A model generated the notes under the pieces. That model was not told the DNA's origin and searched no databases. It saw nothing but the letters and a program-made list of their open reading frames with translations. 64,000 bases of DNA from Nitrospirota bacterium. GTDB lineage: Bacteria; Nitrospirota; Thermodesulfovibrionia; Thermodesulfovibrionales; Magnetobacteriaceae. Positions within the stretch are counted from its first letter, which is position 1, and the number at the start of each line of letters is the position of its first letter. Of the stretch, positions 34,415 to 43,900 are shown piece after piece. The stretch covers positions 62,001 to 126,000 of the forward strand of contig JADFYO010000001.1 of NCBI GenBank assembly GCA_015233015.1, written 5' to 3'. The position numbers and the translations under genes are program-made.

Positions 34415-35794
34415 CTAAAACATAAGTCTGGAGTACAGATAGATCGTGTTATTATGAGAGGCATTCGTACCCAAGCCGTCATAGTCCTTACGGCTGCCGT
34501 TGAATCTATCGTAAGCAATATACTGAGCGCCAATCTTTATGTACTTTATTGGCAGATAGTTTACCTCGAATATGAACCCATCGCTGTTGGGGCTGCCTGT
34601 TTGACTGCCGGTGTACTGGTTGCCGGTGTTATACATAGTGTCGTCGCTGGTGCCGGTTGTATTGAAATAAGCCACGGTTGCCCCAAGCGCGCCAATGGGG
34701 CTTCTATAGACATAATTCACGCTCGCCCTGAATGTGCTCAGTTTGTTAGCCGCGTTTGTAGAACCACCTTCGTCATAAGTAGCGAACAGTCCCTGCCTTT
34801 CGTGAATCCATGTGACCTGAGCGGTAACGATATGAAGCGGGCCGATGTATTGGTACTGCGCATCCAGCCCTATATCGGTAAACCTGTCGGCAGGCCCGTC
34901 AGTAGCACCGGAAAGGTAAATATCAGACACCATTCCATAAGTACCCAGCATAAGAGAGTGCTCCTGTCCGCATTGCTTCTCTATAGCAACGCGCCAGTAC
35001 GGTACCGCGCCTTTCACGACAGTGTTCGTGGCAGCACCGGCGCCAAAAGGTCTTGTAACACCATTGTTGGTAGTGCGGTAGAGACTAAACTCAGCATATA
35101 CCAAATCATTCCATTTGGCATACACACCGGCGCCGCCTACCTGCGTATCCAGGCCGCCATCTATTTTAGTATGCACAGATGGTGTCAGTGCGTTCGTTGA
35201 TTGTTCATAAGGATATTTCCATACTGGAGTAGTCATATAGATATCTGCAATCGACGGCAGGTTATTAACAGTAATTCCCCAAACAAGAGGTGTGCCTGCT
35301 ATCGAGGCTGTGCTGTCGGCATAACGGAGGTCCAGCATATCGAGGGAAACTGACTTTTCTACGCCGTCAAAGGTTCCAACGACAAAAGCCCCGACATTGC
35401 CATAAATCCTGCCTCCATAAAACAGATTAAATTCCTGAGGAATGCTCGCTTTATCGGTACTCTTATGGCCGGCATTGTCAAAAGGAGTTATGCCGTTGGT
35501 CAAATCCGCTCCATCGCCGTTTTGTTTAGCACTGGTATAGGATATTACGGCACCCACCGAGATAGGCGGCAGGGTTTCGTAAGGCGTGCCGGCGGTACTT
35601 TGCGTGAAACCGCCAAGTTTAAAGGCGCGGCCCATAGGGGTTAATTCCGGCCAGATTGTGTGGCAGTTAGTGCAGTTTAATCCTGTCTGGCGTGCAAAAC
35701 TCGGCACGGCATAAGATTTATCGGGGAATAACACAGCCATAACAAACAAGGCCAACAAGGGAAGGAACAATCTATTATATCTTAACAAATTCAT
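34415..35794 (-). CDS. Cyc2-like fused monoheme cytochrome-porin, outer membrane
   Basis: The 459-residue precursor has a signal peptide (1-29), then VPSFARQTGLNCTNCHTIWP with one heme c site (Cys41-His45), and ELTPMGRAFKLGGF. The remaining 380 residues are a beta-rich porin-like part with many Tyr/Gly/Asn alternations, ending in LYSRLMF, where the terminal Phe fits a barrel-assembly signal. This layout is that of Cyc2-type proteins, in which a heme plug inside a barrel moves electrons across the outer membrane, best known for Fe(II) oxidation. Related cytochrome-porins have no proven substrate, so Fe(II) is an inference. A diheme cytochrome gene lies 15 bp upstream. Confidence 0.72.
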   Translation of the reverse strand: MNLLRYNRLFLPLLALFVMAVLFPDKSYAVPSFARQTGLNCTNCHTIWPELTPMGRAFKLGGFTQSTAGTPYETLPPISVGAVISYTSAKQNGDGADLTNGITPFDNAGHKSTDKASIPQEFNLFYGGRIYGNVGAFVVGTFDGVEKSVSLDMLDLRYADSTASIAGTPLVWGITVNNLPSIADIYMTTPVWKYPYEQSTNALTPSVHTKIDGGLDTQVGGAGVYAKWNDLVYAEFSLYRTTNNGVTRPFGAGAATNTVVKGAVPYWRVAIEKQCGQEHSLMLGTYGMVSDIYLSGATDGPADRFTDIGLDAQYQYIGPLHIVTAQVTWIHERQGLFATYDEGGSTNAANKLSTFRASVNYVYRSPIGALGATVAYFNTTGTSDDTMYNTGNQYTGSQTGSPNSDGFIFEVNYLPIKYIKIGAQYIAYDRFNGSRKDYDGLGTNASHNNTIYLYSRLMF

Positions 35795-35809
35795 CTACTC
35801 TCCATAATG

Positions 35810-36586
35810 TTAAAGTTTGCCCATAAGCCTTAGGGTATAGGACACCAGATTCCACCTTTCTTCCTCGGTCAGAGAATCCGCGTATGACGGCATACCAGAA
35901 CCGTTGAGGCCGGTTGTATAGGCAAGATAGGCCTTCTCCGGTTTAAATGTCGCTTTGATGGCGCACGAGGTAAAGTCTAAGACCATGGCCGCATCGCCCC
36001 AGTCGTCCTTTAGCTGATCGCTCTTAGGCCCATCGCCTTTGCCTTCCTTGCCGTGGCACTCCCAACACTTCATCTTTTCCCATAACAGCTGCCCCTTGGC
36101 CGCAGATTCGGGGGTGAGCGTATAGGCCGGCATACTTACCGCGATTGACGCACAGGAACTGTCATTGGGATTTTCTTTCCAAACAGACGAAAATGTCTTG
36201 ATATAATTTATGAGATCCATGATTTCAGCACTGGAGAGGTCCGCGTTAGAAGGCATATAAGCCTTAGGAATACCCTTTGAGATAATCTCGATAAGGTCAT
36301 CGTCGGTTGGCAGACAGCCGGTTGGTGTGGTGCGAAACTTAAATGTAGCGGTTGTCAGGTCTCTTGGTTTGACAGTCCTCAGCTTACTGAACATTAAGCA
36401 ACGTGGAAGCGTGCTTACGTGGCCTTCCCCATCACCTTTGACGCCGTGGCATATCAAACAACGTTCCTCGTAGATTTTTTTACCGCTGTCATCCGTATAA
36501 GCCTTCGACGATATGCCGACAGCAATGAACACCAACAAAATAAAACAACTAACAAATACTGCTTTCCGATGTTTATACGTAACCAT
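35810..36586 (-). CDS. Diheme class-I-type cytochrome c, periplasmic
   Basis: The 258-residue precursor has an N-terminal membrane signal (about 9-27), then two cytochrome c domains. Heme sites are CLICHGVKGDGEG (Cys43-His47) and CWECHGKEGKGDG (about residue 172). Likely distal Met ligands are in KAYMPSNADLSS and GSGMPSYADSLT. Two successive cytochrome folds of about 100 residues suit a periplasmic shuttle. It precedes the Cyc2-like gene by 15 bp, so the pair probably forms one electron path from the cell surface to the inner membrane or the reverse. Confidence 0.9.
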   Translation of the reverse strand: MVTYKHRKAVFVSCFILLVFIAVGISSKAYTDDSGKKIYEERCLICHGVKGDGEGHVSTLPRCLMFSKLRTVKPRDLTTATFKFRTTPTGCLPTDDDLIEIISKGIPKAYMPSNADLSSAEIMDLINYIKTFSSVWKENPNDSSCASIAVSMPAYTLTPESAAKGQLLWEKMKCWECHGKEGKGDGPKSDQLKDDWGDAAMVLDFTSCAIKATFKPEKAYLAYTTGLNGSGMPSYADSLTEEERWNLVSYTLRLMGKL

Positions 36587-36610
36587 ACCTAAATCTTTCT
36601 CCTTTCATAT

Positions 36611-36634
36611 TCAATAATTATATATTATTATTGA
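36611..36634. repeat. A/T-rich inverted repeat between kinase and cytochrome genes
   Basis: TCAATAAT (36611-36618) and ATTATTGA (36627-36634) form perfect 8-bp arms around an A/T loop. It lies in the 56 bp between the kinase stop (36643) and the diheme cytochrome start (36586), on the upstream side of the cytochromes. It could be an operator or a weak terminator; sequence alone does not decide. Confidence 0.4.
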
Positions 36635-36642
36635 AGAACACG

Positions 36643-38619
36643 CTATATTTCTATCATGAACTCTGCCCCGCCGGTTATGTTTCGCACCGAAAGCCTTCCG
36701 CCCATGTTGTTTTCTATTATCGTCTTAGACATGTAAAGACCAATGCCCGTGCCCTTGTCATCGGGCTTGGTCGTAAAGTAAGAATCGAAGATCCTGCCTA
36801 TGACATCGTCAGCAATACCTCCTCCGTTGTCTCTGACATATATGATTACCTTATCATCGCCGTCCTCTGCCGCAGTACCAGCCTTATTTTCGAGACTGAT
36901 TTTTATTTCGCCCTTAGTATTTTTTTCAATCTGTCCCTTTTTGCGGCAGGAGACAATGGCGTCTCTGGCGTTATTGATAATATTTAAAATTACCTGCTTG
37001 AACTCGTTTGGGTAGCCAGTCCTCCGAAATGTCCCTTCTGCGTTTTCTAAGGATATTACAATGGCGTCTTTTTTTAATATCCCCTCAAACATGGACATTA
37101 TCTCCGCTATTGCCGCCTTGATGTCAAAGCGCAGTTTTGCTTTTGATGGTTTAAGGAAATTCCTGAAATCATCGATCGTCTGGGACATAAAATTGATGTT
37201 TTGCATTATTGTCATGATTGCAGTCTTTACGTACTCCTTGTCCATTTCCCCGAATTCGAAGGCGTCTTCAAAATCCTGCACTAACAGGCCGATGGCGTTT
37301 ATTGGCTGCCTCCACTGGTGGGCGATAGCGCCTATCATTTCTCCCATTGCCGCCATGCGAGACTGCTGAACAAGCATCTGCTCCTTAGTTCTGTGTTCGG
37401 AGACCTCTTTTTGCACAAGTTCAAGGAGGTGTTCGTTGATGTCTTCTAACTCGACAGTCTTTAGTTTCAGGGCATTTTCAAGCCGTTTGCGCTCTACCAA
37501 TTCAACGAGCAGCTTCCCGTTTATCTCGTTCATGGCATGGGTTCGCTCATCCACCTTCAACTCAAGTTCCTGTTGGCGCCTGATTAGATTTTTCTTTACC
37601 TTCTTTACTATCAGGATAGTCAGCAGTAAACCTATAACAGACATCACAACTACAATAGAAGCGGCAATCTCCATATTTACAAATACTTTTTTATCTAATC
37701 CCACAATTTCAGAAAGCAGATACACGTTCCAGCCGTTTTCCCGTGCGGAAACCATCTCCGAAACATACCTGACCTCTCGCTGTTCAGTAAGAACGGACGG
37801 GCTCAGGGTGATTATTATAGCGCCGTTGCGAACGGCCTTGCTTTTAACGGGAAGCGGCGTCAGGTCAACATCTACATATTGTTTTTCTTTTTTGATTTCT
37901 GACAAAACACCTTCAGGCAACATTCGCATAGTATAATAGTTAAAGAGATCGTCATTAGATGCAAAAATAACATCGTTTTCATCCGCAAGGAGCAGAGTAC
38001 CCTGTATTTCCTCTGTCCCAAGCTTTAAGCTGTCAAGTTTATTTTTAACTACTGCAACCCCGATTACCGCGCCGTCCTTTCTAATCGGATATGACGCGAA
38101 ATAGCCTGGTTCTTTGTCAACAAGCCCCATTGCAACATATCCCGCCGGTACTCCATTTATTGCCTTTTTATAATAAGGCCTGAAGGCTAAGTTATTACCT
38201 ATAAACGGATTATTGGAGTCCCAGTTGCTTGAAGCAATAACAATGCCCTCCTTATTGAGTATGTACGAGACATTTGCCCCAATTGAGGCATTGAATTGAG
38301 AGAGGTAACTATTAACAACCCTTGCGTCCGTTGAATTGGCACAGAAATTGACTATTAAAGAGTTCTCTGCCAGGATTAAGGGATAACCCGAAAAGTGAGC
38401 AATCTTTTCGGTGAGGTAAACACTGTAGAGTTCGAGGTTTTGTTTGGCTGTTTTTTGAATATCTTCAACGGTCTTATCCTTCGTCCACTCAGCCGTAAAC
38501 CATAACCCAAAAGAACCTACTACTACTATGGTTACAACAAGGATAGTCAGTCCGAATTTGAACCTTGTCTCACCGGCATCGGCAATCCCGTTATCGCTCA
38601 TGATAGTAAAGGCTATCAA
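36643..38619 (-). CDS. Membrane sensor histidine kinase with double-Cache sensor (DctB-like)
   Basis: 658 residues: a transmembrane helix at about 22-45, a periplasmic region to about 310, a second helix at about 315-340, a coiled coil, then the kinase core. The sensor has the double-Cache hallmark of DctB-type sensors: IVIASSNWDSNNPFIGNNLAFRPYYKKAINGV and EPGYFASYPIRKDGAVIGVAVVK, suggesting a small organic acid ligand. The phosphorylated His434 lies in AHQWRQPINAI; ATP-binding motifs are NIINNARDAI, VRDNGGGI and DKGTGIGLYMSK. No response regulator gene is adjacent. The start used is a TTG; an ATG 18 nt downstream is also possible. The two cytochrome genes follow on the same strand. Confidence 0.85.
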   Translation of the reverse strand: MIAFTIMSDNGIADAGETRFKFGLTILVVTIVVVGSFGLWFTAEWTKDKTVEDIQKTAKQNLELYSVYLTEKIAHFSGYPLILAENSLIVNFCANSTDARVVNSYLSQFNASIGANVSYILNKEGIVIASSNWDSNNPFIGNNLAFRPYYKKAINGVPAGYVAMGLVDKEPGYFASYPIRKDGAVIGVAVVKNKLDSLKLGTEEIQGTLLLADENDVIFASNDDLFNYYTMRMLPEGVLSEIKKEKQYVDVDLTPLPVKSKAVRNGAIIITLSPSVLTEQREVRYVSEMVSARENGWNVYLLSEIVGLDKKVFVNMEIAASIVVVMSVIGLLLTILIVKKVKKNLIRRQQELELKVDERTHAMNEINGKLLVELVERKRLENALKLKTVELEDINEHLLELVQKEVSEHRTKEQMLVQQSRMAAMGEMIGAIAHQWRQPINAIGLLVQDFEDAFEFGEMDKEYVKTAIMTIMQNINFMSQTIDDFRNFLKPSKAKLRFDIKAAIAEIMSMFEGILKKDAIVISLENAEGTFRRTGYPNEFKQVILNIINNARDAIVSCRKKGQIEKNTKGEIKISLENKAGTAAEDGDDKVIIYVRDNGGGIADDVIGRIFDSYFTTKPDDKGTGIGLYMSKTIIENNMGGRLSVRNITGGAEFMIEI

Positions 38620-38751
38620 AAATTACGTGTAATAGTCAACCTTATAGACCATAAATGATTGATATTTGCGCCATCTTCCGATTTGAAATCTATGGCAGGA
38701 AGTGTTACCGCCGACGCATGAGCGCGAATTACCATTTTAACGCCACCAATA

Positions 38752-38760
38752 TGATATACT
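38752..38760 (+). promoter_or_regulatory. Possible extended -10 promoter of the metallopeptidase-HD-GYP-kinase operon
   Basis: TGATATACT (38752-38760) has the TGn extension and a good -10 hexamer (TATACT). No convincing -35 is seen at 16-18 bp. A start near 38767 would give a 46-nt leader before the GTG at 38813. The rest of the 193-bp gap shows nothing else. Confidence 0.3.
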
Positions 38761-38812
38761 ACGTGTGAAACTGCATTACGATTGAAAATACATCTGATAA
38801 AAGGAGTATAGC

Positions 38813-39307
38813 GTGATATTTATAAGATACGAAGACGCGCCCACTGAGACGGTTGCCGTTGTGGATGAGGTCAGGGGGGAATTTTTCCCTGAGCTGGTAA
38901 ACGTGAATATTAAAATCATATATGACCTGAAGGCGAGAAAAAGCAGGGGAAACCTTGTCCTCGGGAGGATTCAAAAGACAAATGAACTCAACAGGCTGTT
39001 AACCAGAAACGAGACTATAAACGAAGAGGGATACGATTTTTTCCTGTATCTCGACAAGATGGTCTTCACTCACGTAGAAAAAAAAGACAAGGTGAGGATA
39101 GTCAGACATCAGCTTCGCCACATCTACATAGACCCTGAAAGCGTAAAAAACCCTTACAAACTAACAGTCCCCGACATAAGGGATTTCTCGATAGAAATGA
39201 AACTGAACAAAGACGACGAAAGATGGGCAGAGCGCGTAATGGAAGTAGCCATGTCCCTCTATGAAACTGAAAAAGAAAGCAATAAGCCTGCGTTTTCAAT
39301 GAGTTAG
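38813..39307 (+). CDS. Metallopeptidase-like protein with altered active-site motif
   Basis: A 164-residue protein similar in layout to the putative phage-type metallopeptidase family (PF18894-like), in which HELxHI is followed by a HDxxxF segment. Here the corresponding residues are RHQLRHIYIDPES (Gln in place of the catalytic Glu) and TVPDIRDF (Pro in place of His), so zinc may not be bound or catalysis may be lost. The start is a GTG with AAGGAG 6 nt before it. It is the first gene before an HD-GYP regulator and a hybrid kinase. A signalling or binding role of the dead enzyme is possible; the family call is moderate. Confidence 0.6.
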   Translation: MIFIRYEDAPTETVAVVDEVRGEFFPELVNVNIKIIYDLKARKSRGNLVLGRIQKTNELNRLLTRNETINEEGYDFFLYLDKMVFTHVEKKDKVRIVRHQLRHIYIDPESVKNPYKLTVPDIRDFSIEMKLNKDDERWAERVMEVAMSLYETEKESNKPAFSMS

Positions 39308-39352
39308 TCAGTTAATAATAATGTGATAGTTAAGGATATCCGGAGGTGCAGA

Positions 39353-40879
39353 TTGAGTGACAGAAGGCCGGTTATTTTATGTGTCGATGACGAACCCTTA
39401 AACCTGAAACTACTTAACGCCATACTTATCCATAAGGGTTATGAGGTGAAGGTGGTTACAGACGGCCTTCAGGCCCTTAAGGTAATCGACGACCATAAGA
39501 TTGACCTTGTGCTTTTGGATGTTATGATGCCCGGCATGGACGGCTTTATGGTATGCGCTGAGATAAAGGAAGACGAGCGGTATAAGAACATACCAGTCAT
39601 TATGATAACGGCGCTCAACGATGCCGGGAGCCGGATTAAGGGCATCGAGGCGGGGGCTGAGGACTTTATCTCCAAACCTTTCGACGCGGCTGAGGTATTG
39701 GCGCGGATTAAGATGCTCCTGAAGATGAAGGAATTAAATAACGACCTCCTTTTCGCGTATAACTGTATAGGGGATTTAACCTCGTATGGCGAGCAGGCGA
39801 TGCAGGATTTCGATCCGGTTAAATTTAGTTACATGTCAAATATCGACAGAATCGTAGGTAGGCTTATAAGGCAACATGCGCGTGAACTGGATAAACCCAA
39901 CATGGTTATTATACATACGGCAGATGAACTCGATAACTGGCACTGGCTTAAGTATGATTTAATAGACGGCAAGGTGGTGAAATCATCCATAGCCATAGAT
40001 CTCGAATGCGATAATTGCCCTCATCTAAAGTCAAAAGAACAGATATTCTCCTGCGCGAATAAAAAAGATATGAGCGAGGCGGGCATAGATAGCTTTGTCT
40101 ATTTGCTTGAGCAGATGGGCATTAAGGTTTCGAATATTATCTGGTATTATGGCGGTAAGTTCTGCGTATTTGCGCTTAACTATGGCAGACCTATCAAAAA
40201 ATATGACACCTCTGTTCTGAAGAACCTTGTGATGCAAGGCCTTTTTCTACGCTCTTTGTCGATGCAGCTGACAGAAACGGAAAACGCATTTGAGTATGCA
40301 ATTTATGCCCTGGCGAGGGCATCAGAGGCAAATGACGAGGACACGGGAAATCATATAATCAGGGTCGGTGAGTATAGCGCCCTGATGGCAAAGATATTGG
40401 GTATGGATGAGGTTTTCATAAACGCGATGCGCATTCAGGCGCCGCTTCACGACGTAGGTAAAATCCACGTACACCCCGATATTCTCAAGAAAAAGGGTAA
40501 ACTGACAGATGAAGAATTCAACCACATGAAACAACATGCTTATTACGGTACAATGATAATCGGCGACCATAGCAGGCTTGAAATAGCAAAGAACATCGCC
40601 ATCACACACCATGAAAGATGGGACGGCACCGGTTATCCCGCAGGATTAAAGGGGCTGGAAATCCCCATAGAAGGCAGGATAATCAGCATAGCCGACCAGT
40701 ATGACGCCCTAAGAAGCGCCAGACCGTATAAACCTGCCTTTGATCATAAAACAACATACCACATTATCACTGAAGGCGATGGAAGGACGCTGCCTTGCCA
40801 TTTCGACCCCGCCGTTCTCGAGGCGTTCATAGAGGCCGCTTCACGGTTTGAAGAGGTATATGAGAGGCTCAAGGGCTGA
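39353..40879 (+). CDS. Response regulator with C-terminal HD-GYP domain (c-di-GMP phosphodiesterase)
   Basis: 508 residues from a TTG at 39353. That start has the strong site GGAGGT 5 nt before it; a GTG 30 nt upstream reads in frame but without a site. Receiver domain: Asp12-Asp13 and phosphoacceptor Asp56 ([12 protein letters not shown]), Lys in FISKPFD. Residues about 135-300 form an unassigned region with three cysteines ([17 protein letters not shown]-like order). The HD-GYP domain follows: [27 protein letters not shown] (His366-Asp367), [14 protein letters not shown], so c-di-GMP hydrolysis is expected. It lies between the metallopeptidase-like gene and the hybrid kinase (32 bp). Confidence 0.92.
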   Translation: MSDRRPVILCVDDEPLNLKLLNAILIHKGYEVKVVTDGLQALKVIDDHKIDLVLLDVMMPGMDGFMVCAEIKEDERYKNIPVIMITALNDAGSRIKGIEAGAEDFISKPFDAAEVLARIKMLLKMKELNNDLLFAYNCIGDLTSYGEQAMQDFDPVKFSYMSNIDRIVGRLIRQHARELDKPNMVIIHTADELDNWHWLKYDLIDGKVVKSSIAIDLECDNCPHLKSKEQIFSCANKKDMSEAGIDSFVYLLEQMGIKVSNIIWYYGGKFCVFALNYGRPIKKYDTSVLKNLVMQGLFLRSLSMQLTETENAFEYAIYALARASEANDEDTGNHIIRVGEYSALMAKILGMDEVFINAMRIQAPLHDVGKIHVHPDILKKKGKLTDEEFNHMKQHAYYGTMIIGDHSRLEIAKNIAITHHERWDGTGYPAGLKGLEIPIEGRIISIADQYDALRSARPYKPAFDHKTTYHIITEGDGRTLPCHFDPAVLEAFIEAASRFEEVYERLKG

Positions 40880-40911
40880 CACGCCTTTAAGAGGCACTCG
40901 CAGGAGGAATT

Positions 40912-43900
40912 ATGAATGAGATAAGGCAGACGCCTGTACGCAGATTTATATCGATGCGCAAATCTTTTCTTTTGATGGTTGCCTCCACAGCTCTTATATT
41001 TATAACCTTTGTAGGCAGCGGTATGTGGTTTTCATCCAGCCTCAGAGGTTTCAGCAGGGCGATAAACCTTGCTGGTTCGGAGAGGATGAGGGCGTTTCAG
41101 ATAGCATTTTTAGCTACACGCGCATTAGGTGAACAATCTCCGCAAAAAGAAGAAACCCTCGGACATGTAAAGATGGAAATGGCCAGATTCGAAGAAATCC
41201 TTAACGCCCTTAAAGACGGCAGCGTTAAATACGATATTGTTAAAGTTACAGACAAGGAATTAGATAAGAAGCTGATACTTCTTATCAGGCGATGGGAAGA
41301 GGAGTTTAAGCCTCAGCTTGATTCCATATTTATGGCCCCGGCCGGGGACAGGAACAACATCATGCTGGAATGTGGAAGTAAAATTCATGATTTCGTCGAG
41401 GTGGACATCGATGGGTTCGTAACGCTGCTTGCAAACAGAATGGACAGAATAGAGCAGGTTTTTGTCAGAGGAAGGTATCTCCTTACGGCAATAGGGATAC
41501 TTTTAATGTTGCTTAATTTATTTTATCTGCGGCGCAGGGTGCTGAAGCCGATAGGAGTACTGGTTCAGGACACAGAGAAAATAACAAGCGGCAATTATTC
41601 GTTTTTGGTCGATATTGAGGCGGCAGGCGAGCTGATGGTGCTTGCAGAGCGTTTTAACATCATGACAGGCGCTATCTCGCGGTCTTTCAAAGAAATGGAT
41701 GCACAGGTTCAGCAGAGAACTCAGGAACTCTCTACCGCCAATGCGACAATGCAGTCTTTTTTTGACAGTGCCGCAGACGCTATTATCTCGATAAACCACA
41801 AGGACAAGACGATAATCCTTTTCAGTAAGTCTGCTGAGACCATATTTGGCTATTCGTCCGATGAGGTCATTGGTATGAATGTCAATATCCTTATGCCGGA
41901 GCCGTTTCATTCGGCTCACGATCAGTATGTAAATAACTATCTCGAGACGGGCGTAAAAAAGATATTGGGACATACGGTAAGGGTAAAGGGAAAAAGGAAA
42001 AGCGGCGAAGTCTTTGACGTTGACCTGTCTGTAAGTGAAAGCATAACTCCGATGGGCCGTGTGTTTAACGCCATAATACGCGATATGTCAGAAAGGGTAC
42101 AGGCGGAGATGCAGATGCAGAAACTCTCCAATGCAATAGAGCAGTCCTCGGAATCAATAGTGATAACAGACTATAACGGGATAATTGAATATGTCAATCC
42201 AGCCTTCGAGCGGACAACCGGTTACAGCCGCTCCGAGGCCATAGGGCAAAACCCGCGAATACTTAAATCCGGCAGACAGCCGAGGTCATACTATAAAGAA
42301 CTATGGGATACCATCATAGGCGGGAGCATCTGGCATGGTGAGTTCAGCAACATAAAGAAAAACGGCGAGATTTATTATGAAGACGCGACTATTACCCCTA
42401 TAAAAGACAAAAACGGTAATATAACTCATTTTGTGGCGATAAAAAATGACGTAACGGCCAGAAAACTAGCCGAAGCGGAGGCCGCTAAAAAGAACGCCGA
42501 ACTTGAGATAAGGTCTAATTACGACACGGTATATGCCAGAGCAATCTCGATATTCAGTGCGACCTTTGATCAGAAGCAAGCCATATCGGATATGCTGGAG
42601 CTTCTTTCAAGCTCCCTGCCCTACCCCAGCACGGCATTTTATACATATGACGAGTGGAGCGGGATGCTCGTATGCGAATCCGCATACGGGGTCTCAGGTC
42701 TGAAGAACGAATTCAGGCTTTCCGAAGGAATAATCGGACAGTCCGTAGTCAGCGGCCACGCCATAGAGATAGAAGGCAGCGAACAGTTTCCCCTTACTAT
42801 TGAAACAGGACTTCTGTCGATAACGCCGCAGGCCGTAATCGTCCAGCCAGTGTTCTATCAGGGAAAGGTAATGGGCGTCCTTGTGGCCGCGTCGGTTGTG
42901 CCGCTTAGTGATTTTGACAGGGGATTTATTGAGCGGCTTACGATAAACATTGGCATCTCTCTGCAGAACCTGAGGCAGTATAACGATATGAAAGAGCTGT
43001 CGGAGCAGATAAAACTAAGGGGCAGCGAGATAGCTCAGAAGAACATTCAGCTTGAGGCGTCAAACAGGCTGAAGTCAGAGTTTCTGGCTAACATGTCCCA
43101 TGAGCTTAGAACTCCGCTTAACGCGATTATCGGGTTTTCGGAGATACTCAAAGACGGAGTGTTGGGTGAGCTTGGGGATGGTCAGAAGGAATATGTAGAA
43201 GATATATTTACCAGTGGGCAGCATCTGCTGTCTCTTATCAACGATATTCTCGACCTGTCAAAGATAGAGGCAGGGAAGATGACCCTCGACCTCGAAAGGC
43301 TTAACGTCCCCTACATGCTTGGCAACAGCCTGTCAATTATAAAGGAAAAGGCGCAGGCCAACAATATCACGCTTAAACTCGACATCGATGAATCTGTCGG
43401 GGATATGTACGCTGACAGCAGAAAATTTAAACAGATTGTCTATAATCTGCTTTCTAACGCCGTCAAATTCACCCCTTTAAGTGGGACGGTAACTTTGAAT
43501 GCCAACGTAATTACTGCCGATGGCGGTAAATTCCTTGAAGTCTTCGTCTCCGACACGGGAATCGGTATGTCTGAAGAGGGGATGAAGAAACTCTTCAGGC
43601 CATTTGAGCAGATAGACGGTTCACTTTCGAGAAAGTATGAGGGCACGGGGCTGGGCCTTGCCATGGTAAAACGGCTGGTCGAGCTGCACGGGGGCACGAT
43701 AGGCGTTGAGAGCGAGGAAGGCAGGGGCAGCAGGTTTACCTTTAGAATCCCGTACAGGGAAGACGGCATCCAGCCATTGCCGGCGGAGGCGCCGCCCGGT
43801 CACTCAATCGGGCAGCCGGCCGGGCAGTCCGAAGAGCCGCTTGTGCTTATCGTAGAGGACGACCCTAAGTCGGCTGAACTTATAGCTGCCCAGCTTGCGT

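Noticed and set aside
34454-35200. 248-codon plus-strand ORF opposite the cytochrome-porin gene
   Set aside because: The minus-strand frame has a signal peptide, heme motif and barrel end; the plus-strand frame has no protein features.
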